Source of the DNA: Acidimicrobiia bacterium
GTDB lineage: Bacteria; Actinomycetota; Acidimicrobiia; Acidimicrobiales; Bin134
Reading direction: 5' to 3'
DNA: 13,170 nucleotides
Assembly: GCA_009843565.1 (NCBI GenBank)
Contig: VYDF01000188.1
Span: forward strand, 1-13,170
Positions 7,371 through 13,170 of this stretch are shown piece by piece. The notes below the pieces were generated by a model, which ran no database searches, was not told the DNA's origin, and worked only from the letters and a program-made list of their open reading frames with translations. Both the position numbers and the translations under genes were made by a program. The first letter of the stretch is position 1; each line of letters starts with the position of its first letter.

Positions 7371-8303
7371 ATGGCGATGCGAGCCCTGGTCACCGGGTCG
7401 CGGGGTTTTGTGGGAACTCACCTCGTCGCTCATCTGAACGCCTGTGCCGACGACGTGATCGAGGTGGACCGCGTTATCGGCAGCCCCCCCATCGAGGACG
7501 CCGGCGCAGTATCCGAGTTGATCGCTGAAGCAAGACCAGACGCGGTGTACCACTTGGCCGGCCAGAGCGACGTGGCCGCCTCGTGGGACGATCCCATAGG
7601 TACATTCCAAACCAACGCAGACGGCACGCTGCATGTGGTTAGGGCCTGCATCGACGTAGGTGTCGAGCGGCTCCTGTCGGTGACCAGCAGCGACATTTAC
7701 GGCATGGTTGACCCCGAGGAACTGCCCATCACCGAGCACGCCCCCCTGCGGCCGGTCAACCCTTACGCAGCCAGCAAGGCAGCAGCCGAAATGGTGTGCA
7801 TCCAGGGCTTCTTGGGCCACGGACTCGGAGTGATCCGGGCCCGGGCCTTCAACCACCTGGGTCCCGGCCAAAGTGATCGATTCCTGGCCCCCGCGCTGGC
7901 CGCCCGGATCGTCGGCAACGAGCAGAGCGGCAGCACCGAGGTCCCGGTAGGCAACCTATCGGCGCGGCGCGACTTCACCGACGTGCGCGACGTGGTGCGG
8001 GCCTACCGCCTACTGGTGGTGGACGGAGTGCCCGGCGAGGCCTACAACGTGTGCTCCGGCCGGGACGTGGCCGTGTCCGACATCGCCGAGACCCTGCTCG
8101 GACTGGCCAAAATCCCGATGATTCTCGAGCAGGATCAGCGCCTGTTCCGGCCCGTCGACCTGCCAGTACAGCGGGGCGATAACGCCAAACTCAAACAGGC
8201 CACTGGCTGGAATCCCGAAATCGCGCTGGCCGACACCCTGGCCGACACCCTCGAAGATGCCCGTGGCCGACAAACCAGCCAAACTGGTGATGTCCATGGA
8301 TGA
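7371..8303 (+). CDS. rmd: GDP-4-keto-6-deoxy-D-mannose reductase (RMD type)
   Basis: Short-chain dehydrogenase/epimerase family enzyme predicted to reduce the Gmd product to GDP-D-rhamnose with NAD(P)H. The 310 residues show the Rossmann GSRGFVG at 9-15, HLAGQSDVAASW near 61-72, the active-site region TSSDIYG at 105-111 and YAASK at 132-136 (Tyr132, Lys136). The C-terminal half has the RMD-like blocks FNHLGPGQS at 160-168, VGNLSARRDFTDVRDVV at 193-209, AYNVCSG at 224-230, an FRPVDLP at 259-265 and TGWNPEI near 278-284. These fit RMD better than GDP-fucose synthase or UDP-glucose epimerase. The ATG at 7371 is followed by a second ATG at 7377; neither has a strong Shine-Dalgarno. It lies directly before gmd. 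Whether the product is D-rhamnose or its C4 epimer 6-deoxy-D-talose cannot be settled from sequence. Confidence 0.85.
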   Translation: MAMRALVTGSRGFVGTHLVAHLNACADDVIEVDRVIGSPPIEDAGAVSELIAEARPDAVYHLAGQSDVAASWDDPIGTFQTNADGTLHVVRACIDVGVERLLSVTSSDIYGMVDPEELPITEHAPLRPVNPYAASKAAAEMVCIQGFLGHGLGVIRARAFNHLGPGQSDRFLAPALAARIVGNEQSGSTEVPVGNLSARRDFTDVRDVVRAYRLLVVDGVPGEAYNVCSGRDVAVSDIAETLLGLAKIPMILEQDQRLFRPVDLPVQRGDNAKLKQATGWNPEIALADTLADTLEDARGRQTSQTGDVHG

Positions 8304-8350
8304 GCAACAGACTCCACAAGCACTATTCGCTGGAGTGCTTCGGAGTTTCC

Positions 8351-9334
8351 ATGGCTGAGCGACGAGCGCTTATCACCGGGATCACGGGTCAAGACGGCTC
8401 GTATCTGGCTGAGTTTCTGCTCGACCTGGGCTACGAGGTTGTAGGGCTGGTTCGGCGGTCCAGCATGGTGAGCTTCGAGCGCATCGCCCATCTCCAGAAT
8501 CAGATCACCATTGTCAGCGGCGACCTGCTCGATGAGGCGTCCCTCATCGAGGCCTTGCAGCAGCACCGCCCTGTGGAGGTGTACAACCTGGCCGCTCAGT
8601 CTTTTGTGCAGACTTCTTTCGGACAGCCGGTGCTCACCGGCGAGACCACCGCCTTGGGGGTGACCCGCCTGCTTGACGCCATTCGCATCGTCGACCCCTC
8701 CATCCGCTTCTATCAGGCCTCCAGCAGCGAGATGTTCGGAAAGGTGCGGGAGGTGCCTCAAACCGAGAACACCCCCTTCTACCCCCGCAGTCCCTACGGC
8801 GTGGCCAAGGTGTACGGACACTGGATCACAGTCAACTACCGGGAGAGCTACGGTCTTCACGCCAGTTCGGGCATTTTGTTCAACCACGAGTCTCCCCGAA
8901 GGGGCCTGGAGTTCGTGACCCGCAAGATCACCCACGGGGTGGCCTCCATCTTTCTCGGCCGCCAAAGCGAACTGCGTCTCGGCAATCTCGACTCAAAGCG
9001 CGATTGGGGCTACGCCGGCGACTACGTGAAGGCAATGTGGATGATGCTCCAGCAAGAGGAACCCGGCGACTACGTAGTGTGTTCGGGAGAGACCCACTCC
9101 GTGCGGGAGTTCTGCGAGCTGGCCTTCGCCCACTTGGGCATGGACTACCGCGACTATGTGGTGATCGACGAGGCCTTTTTCCGCCCTGCCGAGGTCGACA
9201 TGCTGGTTGGCGATCCCAGCCGGGCGACCGCTCTTTTGGGATGGCACCGGGAGGTGGGGTTCCAAGATCTGGTGGCCATGATGGTTGACGCCGACTTGGA
9301 CCTGCTCCAAGGCAAGCTCAAAGGGATTTCTTGA
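8351..9334 (+). CDS. gmd: GDP-mannose 4,6-dehydratase
   Basis: Converts GDP-D-mannose to GDP-4-keto-6-deoxy-D-mannose using bound NADP+. From the ATG at 8351 it has 327 residues. It begins with the family's near-invariant start RRALITGITGQDGSYLAEF (GITGQDG at 10-16), then VYNLAAQSFV at 77-86, SSSEMFGK at 124-131, SPYGVAK at 147-153 (catalytic Tyr149, Lys153; Glu127 as base), NHESPRRG at 178-185 and LGNLDSKRDWGYAGDYV at 210-226. All catalytic residues are present. The frame extends to an ATG at 8300 that overlaps the rmd stop as ATGA and would add 17 residues; I prefer 8351 because it matches the family N-terminus and has GGAG at 8342-8345, 5 nt upstream. The rmd-gmd pairing defines the GDP-D-rhamnose branch. 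The 3' end contains the first copy of a 20-nt repeat. Confidence 0.95.
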   Translation: MAERRALITGITGQDGSYLAEFLLDLGYEVVGLVRRSSMVSFERIAHLQNQITIVSGDLLDEASLIEALQQHRPVEVYNLAAQSFVQTSFGQPVLTGETTALGVTRLLDAIRIVDPSIRFYQASSSEMFGKVREVPQTENTPFYPRSPYGVAKVYGHWITVNYRESYGLHASSGILFNHESPRRGLEFVTRKITHGVASIFLGRQSELRLGNLDSKRDWGYAGDYVKAMWMMLQQEEPGDYVVCSGETHSVREFCELAFAHLGMDYRDYVVIDEAFFRPAEVDMLVGDPSRATALLGWHREVGFQDLVAMMVDADLDLLQGKLKGIS

Positions 9335-9373
9335 CTTCACCTCCCGGCCGCTTGCTCAAGGGGATTTCTTGAC
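9316..9373 (+). repeat. 20-nt near-perfect direct repeat spanning the gmd stop and the cofD start
   Basis: Bases 9316-9335 and 9354-9373 match at 19 of 20 positions; the only difference is AAAGGG versus AAGGGG. The first copy contains the gmd TGA (9332-9334) and the second contains the ribosome-binding site and TTG start of cofD. The period is 38 nt, so the two TTG triplets are in different frames. Confidence 0.85.
9358..9363 (+). promoter_or_regulatory. Shine-Dalgarno AAGGGG that decides the cofD TTG start
   Basis: The AAGGGG lies 5 nt before the TTG at 9369. The other in-frame candidates have poorer context: the GTG at 9381 is 17 nt away, and the ATG at 9285 lies inside gmd and would add an unrelated 28-residue N-terminus. 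Confidence 0.6.
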
Positions 9374-10322
9374 CCCAAGTGTGGTCACGCTGGCCGGAGG
9401 GGTGGGGGCAGCCAAACTGCTCGCCGGCCTGGTGGTAGCTCACCCGCCGGGCGACCAGCTGGCGGTGGTGAACACCGCTGACGACACCGTGCTTCACGGC
9501 CTCCACGTGAGCCCCGACTTGGACACCGTGGTGTACACCCTGGCCGGGGCGGTCAACCCCGACACCGGCTGGGGCTTGACCGGGGAGACATGGCAGGCCA
9601 TGGACGCTCTAGAGCGCTATGGCGGCATCACCTGGTTCCGCCTCGGCGACCGCGACTTGGCCACCCATCTGTACCGCACGCACCGCCTCGGCCAAGGGGC
9701 CGAATTGGCCACCATCACCGCGGAGATCGCGGCAGCCTGGGGCCTGGAGTTGGCTGTTTTGCCGGTAACGAACGACCGGATCGAAACTCGGGTCACCACT
9801 GTTGACGAGGGTGAGATTGGATTCCAGGACTACTTCGTGCGCCGACGCCACGATGTGGCCGTGACCGATATCCGGGTGGACGGGTCGGATCGAGCCCGGC
9901 CCGCCCCCGGCGTCACTGAGGCGCTGGCCTCCGCCGCTTCGATAATCATCGCCCCCTCCAATCCCATCGTGTCCATCGGGCCAGTGCTGGAGGTTCCCGG
10001 CATTCGGGACGCGGTGGCCGCCCGCCGCGACGCCGTCGTGGCGGTTTCGCCCATCGTGGACGGCGCTGCCCTCAAGGGCCCTGCCGACCGGCTCATGAGA
10101 GAGCTGGGCCATGAATGCTCAGTGGTCGGCGTGGCCCGCTTGTACCGAGACGTGGCCGCCACTTTGGTTATCGATGAAGCCGATGCCCACCTGGCCGACC
10201 AAGTGGAAGCTGCTGGTTTGACCTGCATTGTGGCCCCCACCGTCATGGACGGCGTGGAATCGGCCACCGCGCTGGCCCGGGTGGTGCTGAGCTGTGCCCC
10301 CGACAAGTCGGGAGCCCACTAA
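9369..10322 (+). CDS. cofD: 2-phospho-L-lactate / phosphoenolpyruvate transferase of F420 synthesis (CofD/FbiA)
   Basis: Transfers the phospho-lactyl or phosphoenolpyruvyl group from its guanylyl-activated donor to the deazaflavin Fo, giving (dehydro-)F420-0. In actinobacteria the phosphoenolpyruvate-derived donor made by FbiD is the established route. From the TTG at 9369 the protein has 317 residues, the usual family length. Motifs are LAGGVGAAKLL at 8-18, NTADD at 35-39, SPDLDTVVYTLAG at 48-60, LGDRDLATHLYRT at 92-104, APSNPIVSIGP at 195-205 and SPIVDGAALKGPADRLM at 227-243. These cover the GDP/phosphate site and the Fo pocket. The TAA shares one base with the cofE ATG (TAATG). There are 34 nt after gmd, so it may be co-transcribed with rmd-gmd or use the 38-nt repeat region for independent initiation. 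Confidence 0.95.
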   Translation: MTPSVVTLAGGVGAAKLLAGLVVAHPPGDQLAVVNTADDTVLHGLHVSPDLDTVVYTLAGAVNPDTGWGLTGETWQAMDALERYGGITWFRLGDRDLATHLYRTHRLGQGAELATITAEIAAAWGLELAVLPVTNDRIETRVTTVDEGEIGFQDYFVRRRHDVAVTDIRVDGSDRARPAPGVTEALASAASIIIAPSNPIVSIGPVLEVPGIRDAVAARRDAVVAVSPIVDGAALKGPADRLMRELGHECSVVGVARLYRDVAATLVIDEADAHLADQVEAAGLTCIVAPTVMDGVESATALARVVLSCAPDKSGAH

Positions 10323-11017
10323 TGAGACTCGAGATATTCGGCGTGGAGGGTTTGCCCGAGATCAATGCGGGCGACGACCTGGCCAGTCTGATCGCTGAAA
10401 CAGCCGACCTGGCCGATGGCGATGTGGTGGTGGTCACCCAGAAAATCGTGTCCAAGGCCGAAGGGGCCATGGTCGCGGTCGACCCCGATGACCCCCTGTC
10501 GCACAAGCCGGTGGTGGAACAGGAGTCGGTCCGAGTCCTGCGGCGTCGGGGCGACCTGGTTATCAGCGAGACCAAGCACGGATTTGTCTGCGCCAACGCC
10601 GGAGTCGACCGATCCAATGTGGACGCCGACCAAGCCGCGCTGCTGCCCGACGACCCGGACAAATCCGCACGACGCATCCGCGACGGCATCAAAGCCAAGG
10701 GCGGATTGGACGTAGGGGTGATTGTGTCCGACACCTTCGGACGTCCTTGGCGGCGAGGGGTGGCCGACGTAGCTATCGGGGTGGCTGGAATCCGCCCCAT
10801 CCTCGACCTGCGAGGCACCGAAGACGCCATGGGGCGCGAACTTCAGGTCACCGAGGTGGCCATAGTCGACGAACTGGCCGCGGCCGCAGAATTGGTAATG
10901 GGCAAGGCCGAGAACGTCCCGGTAGCTGTCATCCGAGGCGGGAATACCACCTGGCTCGGCCCCGGCAGCATCCAAGCCGACCTGATCCGACCCCCAGGCG
11001 AGGATCTGTTCCGCTAG
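10322..11017 (+). CDS. cofE: F420-0:gamma-glutamyl ligase (CofE), lacking the FbiB nitroreductase domain
   Basis: Adds gamma-linked L-glutamates to F420-0 using GTP and divalent metal. The 231 residues cover the complete CofE domain: VVTQKIVSKAEG at 37-48, ISETKHGFVCANAGVDRSN at 81-99 (metal/substrate loop), VSDTFGRPWRRGVADVAIG at 135-153 (phosphate and GTP binding), DLRGTEDAMGRELQVTEVA near 162-180, and a terminal GPGSIQADLIRPP. The protein ends there. Mycobacterial FbiB is about twice as long because of a C-terminal FMN-binding domain that reduces dehydro-F420-0 and helps chain elongation; that domain is absent here and no separate reductase is visible in the window. It is coupled to cofD by a TAATG overlap and its TAG overlaps the stop of the convergent guanylyltransferase gene. 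Confidence 0.94.
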   Translation: MRLEIFGVEGLPEINAGDDLASLIAETADLADGDVVVVTQKIVSKAEGAMVAVDPDDPLSHKPVVEQESVRVLRRRGDLVISETKHGFVCANAGVDRSNVDADQAALLPDDPDKSARRIRDGIKAKGGLDVGVIVSDTFGRPWRRGVADVAIGVAGIRPILDLRGTEDAMGRELQVTEVAIVDELAAAAELVMGKAENVPVAVIRGGNTTWLGPGSIQADLIRPPGEDLFR

Positions 11018-11997
11018 GCCGCTGGCACCCGCTCTCCCCTCAAAAGCGTGGCCGGGGGAATGGCAACGTCGTCTCCCACCACCGAGAGATCGCTAAGGCG
11101 GGCGCCAGCCCCTATCTCGGCTCCATAACCCACGATTGAGCGCTCTACTACCGCATCCCGACTCACGAGGGCACCGGGCAGCAACGCCGAATCGGTGATA
11201 AACGCGCCAGAGCTGACAACAGCGCCCTCCATCACAATCGAGCTTCGGACTGTGGCGTCCACAGCAACCTCGGCCATTGGGTGGACCCAACCGCCATCGG
11301 ACAGGGCCTGCTGGACTTCCAGGTAGGTCTCGGGTGTGCCGGCGTCCACCCAGAACCCATCCCAGGCCACGGCGTGCATCGCCCCCTGTTCCACCAGAAG
11401 GGGAAACACCTCCCGCTCGATCGAAGCCCGGGCACCTTCGGGCACCGAATCCAGCGCCGAAGGCTTCAAGGCGTAGATCCCTACGCTTATCTCGTTGCTG
11501 GGGGCTCGGTGCGCAGGCGGCTTCTCCACAAACTCCCGCACTCGGCCGTCGGGCTCACACACCACCACCCCATAGCGGGATGGGTCGGCCACCGGAGCCA
11601 AGGCGATGGTGGCCTGGGCGTTCGCCCCTTGGTGCACGGCCAATAGTCTTTCCAGGGGAAATCGATTGACCACGTCGCCGTTCACGGCAATGAAGGTGTC
11701 TTGGACGTCGGCCTTTCGAGCGGCAAAGGCAATGGCTCCCGCGGTGTCCAGCGGCTCGGGCTCGACCGCGTAGAACAGCTCCACACCGGCACATCGGCCC
11801 TTGGGATAGGCGGCTTCAAAGGCGTCGGGCCGGTATCCGAGCGACAGCACCGCCCTGGTGATCCCCTGTTGCCCGAGTCTGCCTACCACATGCTCGATCA
11901 TGGGCCGATCCACCACCGGCAGCATCTGCTTGGGACGGGTCAGGGTCAAAGGCCGCAGCCGGGTGCCGAAGCCGCCGACCAGAACAACCGCATCCAC
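11014..11997 (-). CDS. manC: Mannose-1-phosphate guanylyltransferase (GDP-mannose pyrophosphorylase)
   Basis: Predicted to make GDP-mannose from mannose-1-phosphate and GTP, feeding Gmd on the opposite strand. The 327 residues start with the nucleotidyltransferase signature VGGFGTRLRPLT..RPKQMLP at 7-27, then EPLDTAGAI at 81-89, the metal-binding VNGD at 105-108, FVEKP at 156-160 and FWVDAGTPETYLEV at 215-228. From about 240 there is a short left-handed beta-helix of hexapeptide-like repeats (AEVAVDATVRSSIV, AFITDSALLPGALV, AEIGAGARLSDLSVVG). This layout resembles mycobacterial ManB (Rv3264c); a different NDP-sugar specificity such as glucose-1-phosphate is possible but less likely beside gmd/rmd. 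The GTG start at 11995-11997 overlaps the upstream TAG by one base (TAGTG), and the stop overlaps the cofE stop at CTAG. Confidence 0.82.
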   Translation of the reverse strand: MDAVVLVGGFGTRLRPLTLTRPKQMLPVVDRPMIEHVVGRLGQQGITRAVLSLGYRPDAFEAAYPKGRCAGVELFYAVEPEPLDTAGAIAFAARKADVQDTFIAVNGDVVNRFPLERLLAVHQGANAQATIALAPVADPSRYGVVVCEPDGRVREFVEKPPAHRAPSNEISVGIYALKPSALDSVPEGARASIEREVFPLLVEQGAMHAVAWDGFWVDAGTPETYLEVQQALSDGGWVHPMAEVAVDATVRSSIVMEGAVVSSGAFITDSALLPGALVSRDAVVERSIVGYGAEIGAGARLSDLSVVGDDVAIPPATLLRGERVPAA

Positions 11998-12758
11998 TAT
12001 GGGTCTTGCACCCCTGGGCCCGGGACGTTTCCTCCGATGTCGTCGTCAAACTCAACTGGCCCCTCGGGCTGAGAGAGGTCGGCCACCAGCGATGGCGACA
12101 CCCCGAGCAGATCATTGACGGTGAGAGGCAGCGGCACGGCGGCATCCCGGGGCGCCAAGGCGATGGTGAAGGCCTCGCCGTCCCTCTTGAACCGGACGTT
12201 GTCGAAGTCCTCGTATATCCGTTCGTCGGGCTCTGCGGCCACCGCAGTGAGTGCGCTGGACCAGCGAACGATCTGCATTACCGCGGGCTGCCCGTCGCAC
12301 ACCGCATCCACGGCGCTGATTACGCCGAACTCGGCCGCGGTGATTCCGTTTTGATCCATGGTCACGAACATCGACTCGAAGAATTTCCCCATGACCGCGT
12401 CTTCGCCGGCGGCGTTGGCGGTGAACGGGTGGATGTGGATCAGCCCGTCGGAGTGGGAGTGAATGCCCTCGGGGTCGTAGGGATAGCCCTGGGGGTTGAG
12501 CCGGCCCTCGAAGACGGGCTGGTGGGCCCCACCCTCGCCGTCGGTGCAGTCCCACACCGTGTAGGCCGAGTGCCAATGGTCGCTGAGGCCGGGGCGGGCT
12601 TCCGCGTCGCGCAGGGTGCGGGCGATAGCCACAACCCCGATACCGATCAGGATTATGAGCACCACCACGGCGGGAAAGCCGATGAGCCGACGCTGCTGTC
12701 CGACCCCGCCCATCGACGCGGCCCGCGCCACCTTTCGAGAACCAGAGGTTCTTGCCAC
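11997..12758 (-). CDS. Single-pass membrane protein with a DHWH / HSHSDGLIHIHP histidine-rich extracytoplasmic domain, unknown function
   Basis: A 253-residue protein with no function I can name. A basic N-terminus (residues 1-25) is followed by one strong hydrophobic span at about 27-46, so the rest should lie outside the cytoplasm. The exported part contains DHWHSAYTVWDC at 60-71 and GIHSHSDGLIHIHPF at 99-112, giving seven closely placed histidines (61, 63, 79, 100, 102, 108, 110) plus D104, a plausible metal site. Cys71 and Cys154 could form a disulfide. The C-terminal third is acidic, proline-rich and ends in a flexible tail. I recall similar DHWH.../GxHxHxDGxIHIHP proteins in Acidimicrobiia without an assigned role. 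It lies between a GT4 gene (31 nt upstream) and the guanylyltransferase gene (1-nt overlap), so an envelope role is plausible. The GTG start at 12756-12758 lacks a strong ribosome-binding site. Confidence 0.8.
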   Translation of the reverse strand: MARTSGSRKVARAASMGGVGQQRRLIGFPAVVVLIILIGIGVVAIARTLRDAEARPGLSDHWHSAYTVWDCTDGEGGAHQPVFEGRLNPQGYPYDPEGIHSHSDGLIHIHPFTANAAGEDAVMGKFFESMFVTMDQNGITAAEFGVISAVDAVCDGQPAVMQIVRWSSALTAVAAEPDERIYEDFDNVRFKRDGEAFTIALAPRDAAVPLPLTVNDLLGVSPSLVADLSQPEGPVEFDDDIGGNVPGPGVQDP

Positions 12759-12789
12759 GGCTTACAACGCTACTGGTCTGAAGGCTCGA

Positions 12790-13170
12790 TCAGCGCATCA
12801 ATCGCCGGAACAAATCGAGATACAGATCGGCAATATGTTGTGGCCCGACGGCCTTCTCAGCGTAGGCCCGAGCCCGCTGCCCCATCTCAAGCAGGCCTTC
12901 AGGATCGTCGACCATCTCAGTCACCATCATGCAGAAAGCATCGGCGTCGTCGGGGTCGACCGTCCGGCCAGCCCCGGAGGCGGCGAGCAGCCGCTCCACC
13001 TCGCTACCCCGGTCGACGCTGGCCAGCACCGGGCGGCCAGCGGCCAGCACTGCGTACACCTTGGAAGGCACGCTGGAGGCGCCGAGCCCGGGCCGCAGCA
13101 GCACCAAGTGCTGATCGGCAGCGGCCAGCACCTCCCCCAATCGATCCGGCGGCTGCCAGCCCACCAGATG
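12790..13170 (-). CDS. GT4 glycosyltransferase, C-terminal part only
   Basis: The frame is open to the end of the window (it reads HLVGWQPPDRL at the edge), so the N-terminal GT-B domain and true start lie outside. The apparent GTG start at 13162-13164 is an internal valine. The 126 visible residues match the nucleotide-sugar-binding lobe of GT4 enzymes: GWQPPDRLGEVLAAAD, LVLLRPGLGASSVPSKVYAVLAAGRPVLA with the conserved Pro-Ser-Lys, then SEVERLLAASGAGRTVDPDDADAF, in which the acidic SE takes the place of the usual EX7E tail, and a closing helix AYAEKAVGPQHIADLYLDLF. Donor and acceptor cannot be read from this lobe; a GDP-mannose or GDP-rhamnose donor is suggested only by context. It is 31 nt before the histidine-rich membrane protein gene, on the same strand. 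Confidence 0.85.
   Translation of the reverse strand, partial: HLVGWQPPDRLGEVLAAADQHLVLLRPGLGASSVPSKVYAVLAAGRPVLASVDRGSEVERLLAASGAGRTVDPDDADAFCMMVTEMVDDPEGLLEMGQRARAYAEKAVGPQHIADLYLDLFRRLMR

Noticed and set aside
7327..7395. CTGGTCACCG occurring at 7327-7336 and 7386-7395 as a possible operator pair
   Set aside because: The second copy is inside the start of rmd and encodes the Rossmann loop; a 10-nt match in GC-rich DNA can arise by chance and the spacing is not typical of an operator.
7224..7871. A 215-codon minus-strand ORF ending at 7224
   Set aside because: Most of it is antisense to rmd. Only its last 12 codons, after a strong ribosome-binding site, are worth noting and are reported separately.
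8300..8350. The ATG at 8300 as the gmd start, overlapping the rmd stop
   Set aside because: It adds 17 residues before the conserved family N-terminus, whereas the ATG at 8351 has its own GGAG site; kept as an alternative in the gmd entry.
8135..8965. A 276-codon minus-strand ORF opposite rmd and gmd
   Set aside because: It spans the boundary of two confidently identified genes on the other strand and shows no domain of its own.

Overview
The window is GC-rich, gene-dense DNA from an actinobacterium. Support comes from frequent GTG/TTG starts, end-to-end gene overlaps, two coenzyme F420 genes, and a large glycosyltransferase followed by a DUF5719-type secreted protein. The unusual DHWH.../HSHxDGxIHIHP membrane protein and the overall character suggest class Acidimicrobiia; that class assignment is inference. 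I see no rRNA, tRNA, CRISPR array, insertion sequence or phage gene.

Layout. (1) 1-674, plus: the 3' part of a SCO6745-family helical protein. (2) 691-7222, minus: a tightly packed run read right to left. It holds a small amphipathic-helix protein with three 15-residue repeats, a 978-residue GT2/polytopic membrane protein, a secreted DUF5719-like protein and a FATP/VLACS-type acyl-CoA synthetase. The first three overlap by 1 and 4 nt; the last follows after 33 nt. (3) 7223-7370: a divergent intergenic region, the only obvious promoter space. It also holds a 12-codon ORF with a strong ribosome-binding site just before the repeat protein. (4) 7371-11017, plus: GDP-6-deoxy-4-keto-mannose reductase (rmd), GDP-mannose 4,6-dehydratase (gmd), cofD/fbiA and cofE/fbiB. 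(5) 11014-13170, minus: mannose-1-phosphate guanylyltransferase, a histidine-rich single-pass membrane protein of unknown function, and the C-terminal part of a GT4 glycosyltransferase that runs off the window.

How it fits together. The guanylyltransferase would make GDP-mannose, Gmd would dehydrate it, and Rmd would reduce the product to GDP-D-rhamnose (or a C4 epimer). The GT2 and GT4 enzymes flanking the set are candidate users in envelope glycan synthesis. CofD and CofE carry out the transfer and glutamylation steps of F420 synthesis. Their convergent arrangement with the guanylyltransferase recalls the mycobacterial fbiA-fbiB / manB-wbbL region. No plainly new defence or mobile system is visible. 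The best leads are the unknown histidine-rich protein, the repeat protein with its possible leader ORF, the duplicated translation-start sequence at the gmd-cofD junction, and the CTAG-sharing convergent stops of cofE and the guanylyltransferase gene.
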